Below are positions 47,020 through 54,102 of a stretch of 64,000 nucleotides of DNA, in pieces. The position numbers and the translations under genes are program-made. The notes beneath the pieces were generated by a model that was not told the origin of the DNA, did not search any database, and saw only the letters and a program-made list of their open reading frames with translations. This DNA comes from Bacillus sp. HMF5848 (GTDB lineage Bacteria > Bacillota > Bacilli > Bacillales > HMF5848), in contig NZ_RWIV01000001.1 of assembly GCF_003944835.1 (NCBI RefSeq), forward strand, positions 4,267,501-4,331,500, read 5' to 3'. Every line of letters begins with the position of its first letter. Within the stretch, counting starts at the first letter, position 1.

Positions 47020-48310
47020 AGCTAATGATTTGTTGTTCTTTATCTTTATTGGTACTATCTTGTTCTTCAATTCTAGGAAAACGGACTGTGAATCTTGTGC
47101 CTTTCCCAACATTACTTTTTACATCTATTTTCCCTTTCATAGATTCGACAATACGATAGACAACCATCATGCCTAAGCCTGTTCCCTTCATTGTTTTCGT
47201 AGAAAAATAAGGCTCTCCTAATCTGGCGATTTGTTCATGGCTCATACCTATTCCATTATCTGACACCACAATAGAAATATGCTGAGGCTGAATTTCGACT
47301 TTTATTTCAACAGTTCCCCCATTAGGCATGGCTTCAACACTGTTTTTTACAATATTTAAAAAGCATTGCTGAAACTGCGCTATATCCCCTTTAATTCGAA
47401 ACGGAAATAGCATGCTATCTATTTTCACACTGTTCATATTTGCCAATGGTTTTACAATATCAATCACCCGCAATAATTCCGTCTTAACATTTATTTCACT
47501 CACTTTAGAAGGTGCAGGTTTAGCAAATGTTAAATAATCACGAATAATTAATTCAGCCCGGTCCATCTCATCAAGTGCAATACGGAGAAATTCCTTTTTT
47601 TGCTTCGAGCGTTCTTCCTCGAATAATAATTGAATAAAGCCACGACTCGTTGTTAAAGGATTTCTTACTTCATGTGAGATACTTGCTGCTAAATGACTTA
47701 CAGCCTCTAGTTTTTCAATTTGAATTAGACGTTTTTTGAGAGTGAAATTCTTCTGTATGACCTCAACAGTGGCAGCAATTATCCCGGTGCCAATTATTTG
47801 CACAAATAATATACCTAGCCATATATCAGGAGTATGGTACGGTAATTCAAAGAAGAAAAATATAATTCCAATTGTTGGGAATCCTACTAATGAGGCAAAA
47901 GTGATACTCGCTAATATTCTTTGATTACTAGAAAGTGATCGAAACTTTTTATAAAACAATGACACAACCAAAACAACTAATGAACAAATGGCTATTGTTG
48001 ATACAATACCAAGCCCGCCAATAGCAATTCTAGCTATAATAATGATAATTAAAAGCCCGATAGCCACAGCTGGTCCACCATATAAACCTGCAAACCACAG
48101 AACAGTATGGCGAAAATCATAAATAAAATTATCACTTAACTGTAGCGGATATAACAGGCAGAGAATACATGCAAATGCAGCGGTGATAAAAATGATAACT
48201 TGCTGATCCCTAGTTGAGCGTTCTTTACTATCAAGCCAAATTTGCAACACAAGTATGCCTACTAATATGAATAACAAATTTAATGCTAACATCTGTATAA
48301 CAAGCGTCAT
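47018..48310 (-). CDS. KinB-like orphan sensor histidine kinase (copy 3)
   Basis: 430 residues. The membrane sensor has FIYDFRHTVLWFAGLYGGP ... ARIAIGG, a LytS-type pattern. HisKA has His213 in SISHEVRNPLTTSRGF, then HATPase_c (NIVKNSVEAM, DNGIGM, GTGLGM). No regulator is adjacent. Upstream, TTCGTCA at 48353 is a candidate Spo0A box on the minus strand. AGGTGACCCCAC precedes the ATG. Confidence 0.9.
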   Translation of the reverse strand: MTLVIQMLALNLLFILVGILVLQIWLDSKERSTRDQQVIIFITAAFACILCLLYPLQLSDNFIYDFRHTVLWFAGLYGGPAVAIGLLIIIIIARIAIGGLGIVSTIAICSLVVLVVSLFYKKFRSLSSNQRILASITFASLVGFPTIGIIFFFFELPYHTPDIWLGILFVQIIGTGIIAATVEVIQKNFTLKKRLIQIEKLEAVSHLAASISHEVRNPLTTSRGFIQLLFEEERSKQKKEFLRIALDEMDRAELIIRDYLTFAKPAPSKVSEINVKTELLRVIDIVKPLANMNSVKIDSMLFPFRIKGDIAQFQQCFLNIVKNSVEAMPNGGTVEIKVEIQPQHISIVVSDNGIGMSHEQIARLGEPYFSTKTMKGTGLGMMVVYRIVESMKGKIDVKSNVGKGTRFTVRFPRIEEQDSTNKDKEQQIIS

Positions 48311-48418
48311 GTGGGGTCACCTATTTTCTTGAATTTTTCCTATTATTATCTTTTCGTCATTTAGTAACATTTCCCTTTTATATTTTAAAATAAACATTTC
48401 GAGTCTCGAAAATTATAA

Positions 48419-48452
48419 TGGGCACTCCCTATATTAAAGGAAGTGCCCAATG
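48419..48452 (-). terminator. Hairpin after prxU
   Basis: Arms TGGGCACT-CC and GG-AGTGCCCA, then TTATAATTTT on the minus strand, 15 bp past the peroxiredoxin stop. Confidence 0.75.
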
Positions 48453-48466
48453 TTAACAGACAGAGC

Positions 48467-49051
48467 TTATATTTTTCCAATGAGAGTTATGTCCCGTTTT
48501 ATACCAGGTTGACCGGGCACCCAATTTGCAGGTAAACCTTCTCCTGTTCGTCTACCATATTGTATGCCCTGAATAAGTCTCAGAATTTCATATACGTTTC
48601 GGCCCACTTCAAGTGGATATACGAGTTTTGACACTATTATACCATTTGGATCGACAATAACGGTTGCTCGAAACGTGGCACCTGTTCCTTCATTCAGCAC
48701 TCGATAAGCACGACTAATTTCATGCGTTCGATCACTTACAAGTGGAAATGGTAGATCAGCTACTGATGGTGACACCTCTGTAAAGACTTTATGAGCATAT
48801 ACACTATCTGTACTAATTCCAAGTACGTCGGTCTGCAGTGCTTGTAATTGCGGATATATAGCAGCGACCGCTGCTAATTCAGTTGGTCATACAAAGGTAA
48901 AGTCGCTTGAGTAAAAAAATAATACAAGCCAACGACCACGATAATCTTTCATTAAAACATTTTTTATCGTTTTCGTAACATTATCATAAGCTTCGGCAGT
49001 AAAAAGCGGTGCTTGATCAGTTGTTTGTGCACAAAAAGGATACGTGTCCAT
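48467..49051 (-). CDS. prxU: Selenocysteine-containing peroxiredoxin (PrxU), UGA at codon 55
   Basis: A single frame of 194 codons from ATG 49051 (GGGGGG site 7 nt upstream) to the stop at 48467, with one internal TGA at 48889-48887. It encodes an AhpC/TSA peroxiredoxin: YRGRWLVLFFYSSDFTFV-U-PTELAAV, then LGISTDSVYAH, FPLVSD and FRATVIVDPNG. The UGA stands exactly at the peroxidatic Cys. Nothing else breaks the frame, and a SECIS-like hairpin follows, so Sec insertion is a better reading than decay. PrxU selenoproteins with Sec here are known in other anaerobic Firmicutes. The usual resolving Cys (CPANW) is Leu (GLPANW), so recycling should be 1-Cys type. It would reduce peroxides in the cytoplasm. 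The gene follows fadH by 116 bp without a terminator. Confidence 0.85.
48859..48889 (-). promoter_or_regulatory. Candidate bacterial SECIS element with its UGA
   Basis: On the minus strand: UGA, 10 nt spacer, then stem UAGCAGC / GCUGCUA (7 bp, no mismatch) closing the tetraloop GGUC at 48866-48869. The loop starts 17 nt after the UGA, and it begins with GG, as bacterial SECIS loops require. The E. coli fdhF SECIS also presents GGUC at about this distance. The stem lies inside codons for LAAVAA. Confidence 0.82.
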
Positions 49052-49167
49052 ATAATCCCCCCACATATAGAGTCATTGCTATATATATGCAACTGATATA
49101 TGTAGATGCTTGCCTATATGTAGGGACGATTACTGTGTTTATTTTTATTGTGTGATTGAGCTCTCTT

Positions 49168-49932
49168 TTAAAACATCCCAGTATTAAGCCATTGGCCTCC
49201 ATCTAGTGTAATGCACTCACCATTTAAATAGGCCGCATCATCTGAAAGCATAAATCGCGCAAGCTTGCCGATTTCTTCAGGTGTTCCAAAACGTTGTAAC
49301 GGAATTCCCTCATGCATATGTTGCAAATGCTTTTCAGACAACACCAGTCTTTCTGCTCCACCTGTTCGCTCAATCATACCAGGCGCAATAGCATTTACCG
49401 TAATACCATACTTTCGTCCCCATTCCACAGCAAGTGTACGCGTTAAGGATAATACACCTGCTTTTGCAGCTGCTGAGTGCACAACCCCAGCCCCTGCTCC
49501 CCATGCGTATGTTGCAACCATATTAATAATTTTTCCTTGAATCTTTTTTTCAATCCAATACTTACCAACTGTTTGACTGCAATAAAAGGTACCATTTAAC
49601 ACAATATCAATGACAGCACGCCAACCGTTGAATGACAAATCCTCTGCGGGGCAAATAAAATTACCGGCAGCATTATTCACCAAAGCATCAATACGACCAA
49701 AGACTTCATCCGCTTCTTGAACCATTCTATTAACATCATCGACGTTTCGCACGTCCATTGTGACACATAACACTTGGCCTGGTTGCTGTTCAATTTCTTT
49801 TTTTGCTTCCTCAAGTTTGTCTAATTGCCTGCCCGTTATGACAACATTCGCTCCCTCTTTAGCAAATTGCATTGCCATATATTTTCCCATTCCACTTGAA
49901 CCGCCCGTCACAATCACTACTTTTCCTTCCAC
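49168..49932 (-). CDS. fadH: 2,4-dienoyl-CoA reductase (SDR family)
   Basis: 254 residues, the same length as B. subtilis YkuF/FadH. It has SDR motifs TGGSSGMG (NADPH), NNAAGNFICPAEDLS and GAGVVHSAAAKAGVLSL (catalytic Ser-x-Lys region), and TLDGGQWLN at the C-terminus. It reduces 2,4-dienoyl-CoA in beta-oxidation of unsaturated fatty acids. The start is GTG at 49932 (or TTG at 49935), after GGGGGG. A FadR-like operator lies just upstream. Confidence 0.9.
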   Translation of the reverse strand: MEGKVVIVTGGSSGMGKYMAMQFAKEGANVVITGRQLDKLEEAKKEIEQQPGQVLCVTMDVRNVDDVNRMVQEADEVFGRIDALVNNAAGNFICPAEDLSFNGWRAVIDIVLNGTFYCSQTVGKYWIEKKIQGKIINMVATYAWGAGAGVVHSAAAKAGVLSLTRTLAVEWGRKYGITVNAIAPGMIERTGGAERLVLSEKHLQHMHEGIPLQRFGTPEEIGKLARFMLSDDAAYLNGECITLDGGQWLNTGMF

Positions 49933-49955
49933 CAAACATCCCCCCTGAGTATTTA

Positions 49956-49973
49956 AAAATGAATAGTCATTCA
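49956..49973 (-). promoter_or_regulatory. FadR-like operator before fadH
   Basis: Minus-strand TGAATGACTATTCATTTT agrees with the Bacillus FadR consensus TGAATGACTANTCATTCA at all but the last two bases. It lies about 24 bp upstream of the fadH start, so FadR repression relieved by long-chain acyl-CoA is likely; prxU may be under the same control if co-transcribed. Confidence 0.8.
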
Positions 49974-50095
49974 CTTTTATTTTAGACTATTCGGACAAAT
50001 GTTCAACTATGAAAAGAAATTATCTAGATTTATTTTCTGACTTTTTTGAAGTTCATAACTTTATCACAGTTTTCTCACAATTCATCCACATACTT

Positions 50096-50118
50096 ACATA
50101 TACGGGTATATGTATAAT
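50096..50118 (+). promoter_or_regulatory. Palindrome overlapping a -10 box of the sulfur operon
   Basis: ACATATACGGGTATATGT (8-bp arms, GG centre) runs into TATAAT at 50113-50118, about 38 bp before the dsrE-like start. Position and symmetry suggest repressor control. ATAC...GTAT flanks recall CsoR/CstR-type sites, but the GC core is short. Confidence 0.55.
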
Positions 50119-50155
50119 AAAAGCGTAAACAAAATTTGAGAGGGAGGCGCGTTAT

Positions 50156-50560
50156 ATGAACGAAGAACAAGTTCCATCATTAGCAATTATTTTATTGTCC
50201 GAGGAAATAGAAAAGCTCCATGCTGGCGCATTAGTTGGTTCTGTAGCTTCAATGTCGGGTATGCAAGTAAATATTTTCGTTACAATGAATGCATTGAAAA
50301 ATTTTTCCAAAGAGTTTTTTGCCGCAAAGGATTTTAAAGCTGGTACGGTCGGAAAAGAAATGCTCGCCAAAGAAATCCCCTTATTTGACCATTTATTAAG
50401 CGAGGGAAAAGATATGGGCGATCTTCACATATACGGCTGTGCAATGGCAATGGACGTTATGGGTTGGGAAAAGGACGATATGATTGATGTATTTGATGAT
50501 ATAATCGGCGTCACTGCCTTTCTTGGTATGGCACAAAACGCACAAGTCGTCACCATGTAA
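50156..50560 (+). CDS. DsrE/DsrF-like family protein
   Basis: 134 residues. The DsrE-like fold pattern is seen in SLAIILLSEEIEKLHAGALVGSVASMSGMQVNIFVTMNAL, and a single Cys in DLHIYGCAMAMDVMGW is placed like the sulfur-binding Cys of DsrE/TusD proteins. It probably carries or transfers persulfide sulfur in the cytoplasm. GGGAGG lies 8 nt before the ATG. It is first gene of a four-gene operon with TusA, an SQR-like flavoprotein and DUF1641. Confidence 0.87.
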   Translation: MNEEQVPSLAIILLSEEIEKLHAGALVGSVASMSGMQVNIFVTMNALKNFSKEFFAAKDFKAGTVGKEMLAKEIPLFDHLLSEGKDMGDLHIYGCAMAMDVMGWEKDDMIDVFDDIIGVTAFLGMAQNAQVVTM

Positions 50561-50780
50561 TAAACAAGCATGTGTGTTCACATACAAATCAGTATGGACG
50601 TGATACTTTCACAGAAGTTGTCGAGCCTACTAATATGAAAATTAACTCCCACATAGAGCAAAAAAGTTTAGTACTGAAATAATGGCACTTAGAGTTTTAT
50701 CAATATATTCCCAAAAAGTCTGGAGGGCGGTTGTACTTGTTGTACGTTCCGCCTTTAAAAATAAAGTCGGAGGGATTTAA

Positions 50781-51017
50781 ATGAATATTGAGATTACAAA
50801 ATCTGTTGATGCAAGAGGTTCTTACTGCCCTGGTCCTTTAATGGAATTAATTAAAGCCATTAAAAAGGCAGCTGTTGGTGATGTAATTGAAGTATTATCA
50901 AACGATAAAGGATCTGCTGTTGATATTCCAGAATGGATAAAAAAAATGAAGCATGAGCTCGTACACAATGAAAAAATTGATGATTATTGGAAGATTGCTG
51001 TTCGTAAAATGAAGTAA
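50781..51017 (+). CDS. TusA/SirA-like sulfur carrier
   Basis: 78 residues with the invariant CPGP motif (Cys16 in DARGSYCPGPLMELIKAIKK) that bears a persulfide. TusA proteins relay sulfur to tRNA thiolation, molybdopterin synthesis or sulfur oxidation; the DsrE and SQR neighbours favour sulfane sulfur handling. GGAGG precedes the ATG. The 220-bp gap after dsrE holds a GGCGG/CCGCC hairpin (about 50724-50753) that may tune read-through. Confidence 0.92.
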   Translation: MNIEITKSVDARGSYCPGPLMELIKAIKKAAVGDVIEVLSNDKGSAVDIPEWIKKMKHELVHNEKIDDYWKIAVRKMK

Positions 51018-51030
51018 GGGGGCAGACACA

Positions 51031-52170
51031 ATGCCAAAAAAGATTGTCATCCTTGGTGGCGGAACGGCAGGAACAATGGTGGCGAACAAGCTTGCTCGTC
51101 AACTGCAAGCTGAAATTAAAGAAAATAAAGTTGAAGTTACATTAATTTCAAACACTGAGAAACATATATATCAACCTGGATATTTGTTTATCACCATGAA
51201 CATCCATGCTCCTGAGCACTTTATTAGAGATGAAAAAAAAGTAGTGCACCGACATGTGAAGCTTATTTTTGACGACATTGAAAAAATCGATAAAGCAAAC
51301 CATCGCCTCGTGTCTATGGCCAATTCTTACGATTACGATCAGCTGGTAATAGCAACTGGTTCTCACCCGAATTTTGATAGCTTACCTGGTTTAAAAGAGG
51401 GAGCACATGATTTTTATACGCTTGAGGGAGCCATTAGACTCCGAGATGCATTAGCGACTTTCGAGGGTGGGCGCATTTTAATTACAATTGATGTTCCTCA
51501 TAAATGTCCGGCTGCGCCGCTTGAAGTGAGCTTAATGCTTGATGATTACTTTAGAAAAAAATTAATACGTGACAAGGTAGAAATTAAATATACGTACCCG
51601 ATTGGTAGAATCCACTCTTTACAGCCAGTGGCTGAGTGGGCTGAGCCCAATTTCGAAAAACGTAATATCCTAGCTGAAGTCTTTTTTAACTTAGAAGAGA
51701 TTGATCCTGCTCGTAAAGTAGCTATTACGATGGATGGAGAAGAACATCCATATGATATATTAATCTCCATACCAGCGCATACAGGGGCTTCTGTTATACT
51801 CAACTCAGGGCTTGGTGATGAAGATGGTTTTATCCCTACAGACCGTTACACATTAAAAATGATTGGCTCAGATAACGTATATGTCATAGGAGATGCAACG
51901 AATTTACCAATTAGCAAAGCAGGTTCAACCGCTCATTATCAAGGTGACGTACTGGTTAAGAACCTCGTTGACCGTGTTCGTGGTTTACCTGAAACAGCTG
52001 TATATAACGGCAAAGTGGCATGCTTCTTAGAAAATAGTCTAGACGATGCAAGCTACATTACGTTTGACTACACTCATCCCCCTAAGCCAGCGAATACGTC
52101 AGAGCTTCTTCATTGGTTTAAATCAATATATAACGAAGTATACTGGCTCAATGTTCGCGGGATTATGTAG
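51031..52170 (+). CDS. Sulfide:quinone oxidoreductase-like flavoprotein
   Basis: 379 residues with an N-terminal FAD Rossmann motif ILGGGTAGTMVANKLA, ATGSHPNFDSLPG in the NAD/FAD domain and the second FAD motif VYVIGDATNLPISKAG. Only two Cys stand out (PHKCPAAP and VACFLEN), which is the number expected for the redox disulfide of some SQR types. It would oxidise sulfide or persulfide and pass electrons to quinone or another acceptor, with TusA/DsrE receiving sulfur (inference). It is 13 bp after the TusA gene. Confidence 0.87.
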   Translation: MPKKIVILGGGTAGTMVANKLARQLQAEIKENKVEVTLISNTEKHIYQPGYLFITMNIHAPEHFIRDEKKVVHRHVKLIFDDIEKIDKANHRLVSMANSYDYDQLVIATGSHPNFDSLPGLKEGAHDFYTLEGAIRLRDALATFEGGRILITIDVPHKCPAAPLEVSLMLDDYFRKKLIRDKVEIKYTYPIGRIHSLQPVAEWAEPNFEKRNILAEVFFNLEEIDPARKVAITMDGEEHPYDILISIPAHTGASVILNSGLGDEDGFIPTDRYTLKMIGSDNVYVIGDATNLPISKAGSTAHYQGDVLVKNLVDRVRGLPETAVYNGKVACFLENSLDDASYITFDYTHPPKPANTSELLHWFKSIYNEVYWLNVRGIM

Positions 52171-52182
52171 GAGGTGAAGCTA

Positions 52183-52731
52183 ATGGAAGTGAGTAGCTTA
52201 GAACATACAACCACAATGGAATATGCTAAGGAGCTTATAGAGGTCGCCATTCAGTCTATGACAAAGGAAATGGTTGATGAGATTACAAAAAAAGCAATCG
52301 CATCCGTTGAGCTTATTGATGACATTGCTCAACCTGAAACAATCGAATTACTTAAGAAGCTCCCTGACGTAAGCGAAAGCTTATCTCGATCCCTAGATGA
52401 AATTAAAAAGCTTGAACAAACTGGCTCATTACAAACACTAATTGAAGTAGCAGAGATGATTGCTGCAGCTAAAGTATCCATGACAAGCACTATGGTATTG
52501 GACATAGTTGAAAAAGCCATTGCTGGTGTAGAACTAGCTGATGATTTAACCCAAAAAGGCGCTATTCCTTTAGCAACTAATATGATAGCTTCGTTTACAG
52601 AAGCAATGGATGAATATGAAGACAAACAACCACTGTCATTATTACAATTAGCTAAGTCTATGAAGGATCCGAATGTTCGCAAAGGGTTAAGCATCCTTGT
52701 TTCTTTTTTAAAAAGATTCGCTAACGGCTAA
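52183..52731 (+). CDS. DUF1641 protein
   Basis: 182 residues, all helical, with two similar halves (MTKEMVDEITKKAIASVELIDDI and MTSTMVLDIVEKAIAGVELADDL). DUF1641 proteins commonly neighbour formate dehydrogenase or SQR-like flavoproteins, but the role is unknown. The ATG at 52183 is 8 nt from AGGAGG; the GTG at 52174 overlaps it. It is last gene of the operon. Confidence 0.85.
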   Translation: MEVSSLEHTTTMEYAKELIEVAIQSMTKEMVDEITKKAIASVELIDDIAQPETIELLKKLPDVSESLSRSLDEIKKLEQTGSLQTLIEVAEMIAAAKVSMTSTMVLDIVEKAIAGVELADDLTQKGAIPLATNMIASFTEAMDEYEDKQPLSLLQLAKSMKDPNVRKGLSILVSFLKRFANG

Positions 52732-52957
52732 GTCCCTTTTCTTTGTATGATGCTACCTTTAAATCTATTTAGCTACCTTCCATAATTCACAGTCCCTGTT
52801 TAAAGTAGTAACATCAATGTTAAATGGGTAAGTTTTTGTGTTTATATGTAAAAAAAATTTATGCGCAAGCTCCTGAAATAGAGTCTGGACCTTAATTGGG
52901 AAGGGAAAGCCTCTCGAATTAACGTGATAGGCGACACATATCGTGTCGCCCCACACC
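52732..52957. other. Interval with a perfect hairpin and an unbroken frame
   Basis: It contains GGCGACACATATCGTGTCGCC-type dyad (52930-52950) just past the CAP gene stop, but without a T-run. The minus strand is open from 53034 to 52765 and reads VAYHVNSRGFPFPIKVQ then HKFFLHINTKTYPF, which looks protein-like but has no start or known family. Confidence 0.4.
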
Positions 52958-53977
52958 TTACTTTTTAATAAACATTTGTGTCCAATGGTTTCCGCCCGTT
53001 TCATGACCGACACCAATGTGAGTAAAGTCCGCACTTAAGATGTTTTTGCGGTGACCTTCACTGTTCATCCAAGCGTTAACTACTTCCTCTGGTGTTCTTT
53101 GACCTTGTGCTATATTCTCTCCTGCGGATTTATATGTGATACCAAAATCACGCATCATATCAAATGGTGACCCGTATGTTGGACTTGTGTGTGAAAAGTA
53201 CCCATTTTTCTGCATATCATTCGACTTTTCTCTTGCAACTTTACTTAATGCTGTATCTGCTTGAAGTTCAGGCAGCCCATTATTTTTACGCTGCACGTTA
53301 CTTAAGCGAACTACTTCTCGTTCGAACTCACTTAAACCTTCTGCATTTTGTGTCGCTTCCTGCTTAGGTTGTTCAGCTGTTGGCTGTTGCTCCGTCTTTG
53401 CAGGTGGTGGTGCTGCTTGTTGATTCACATCAGGTTGTTGTTGTGGTGCCGGTGCTGGCGCCGCTTGCTGCTGTTCTGTTTGCTGCTGAGCTGGCTGTTG
53501 TTGTGCCGGCTCTTGTTGCTGAGCTGGTTGCTTTTCTCGTGCTGGTTCCTGTTTGGCAGGCTGTTGCTTAGCAGGCTGTTGCTCTGCAGCTTTTTGGTTT
53601 GGTTGTTGATGCTGAGTCTCCTCAGCTTGCTTCTTTTGTCTTTCTTGCATATATTGTTTCGTATTGTTTACCGGTGGTGGTGTTTGCTGTCCAGCAAGAT
53701 AATTCCGGTAATTTTCTGATGCTTTTTGTAGCTTTTGTGCATACTGTTTATAATTCTTTTTTGCATCTTCTGCAGCTTGCTCATCAATTTTAAACTCATA
53801 CTTAGCGTCTTGAATTCGTATCGCCTTCGTATGCGGATAGCTTTCACTCGTCATATCTGTGCTCAAGCTAGAAATATTATCGTTAACTTCATCTAATTCA
53901 CGATTGTCGTCTACATTACATGCCGCAAGAGAAAAAACGAGCATAAAACCCATCATGATTTTAATAAACTTTGTCAT
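52958..53977 (-). CDS. CAP-domain lipoprotein (YkwD-like)
   Basis: 339 residues. The lipobox SLAAC gives lipidated Cys20. The middle (about 105-215) is a low-complexity Gln/Pro/Ala/Lys region with QQPAQQQ repeats, and the CAP/SCP domain (about 225-339) has the motifs LSKVAREKSNDM, HTSPTYGSPFDMM, AGENIAQGQ and SEGHRKNILSADFTHIGVG. CAP proteins of Bacilli are extracellular with unclear activity. The ATG at 53977 follows GAGGTGAAGGAA. Confidence 0.9.
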   Translation of the reverse strand: MTKFIKIMMGFMLVFSLAACNVDDNRELDEVNDNISSLSTDMTSESYPHTKAIRIQDAKYEFKIDEQAAEDAKKNYKQYAQKLQKASENYRNYLAGQQTPPPVNNTKQYMQERQKKQAEETQHQQPNQKAAEQQPAKQQPAKQEPAREKQPAQQQEPAQQQPAQQQTEQQQAAPAPAPQQQPDVNQQAAPPPAKTEQQPTAEQPKQEATQNAEGLSEFEREVVRLSNVQRKNNGLPELQADTALSKVAREKSNDMQKNGYFSHTSPTYGSPFDMMRDFGITYKSAGENIAQGQRTPEEVVNAWMNSEGHRKNILSADFTHIGVGHETGGNHWTQMFIKK

Positions 53978-54102
53978 TTCCTTCACCTCATTATTTAGTT
54001 TTTCGTTCATATTTTCTTTAAATAGGTGAAAAATATTTATGGGAAAGTGTAGAAAAAACAAACGGCAAACATAAAAAAGCGCAGAGCCACCAGACTCCAC
54101 GT

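Noticed and set aside
48467-48775. Stand-alone 102-aa protein starting at MSPSV
   Set aside because: It is the C-terminal part of a peroxiredoxin whose N-terminal half continues upstream in the same frame through the UGA, so it should not be annotated alone.
53348-53793. Plus-strand frames rich in Leu/Val opposite the CAP gene
   Set aside because: They are antisense of the Gln/Pro/Ala repeats of the lipoprotein.
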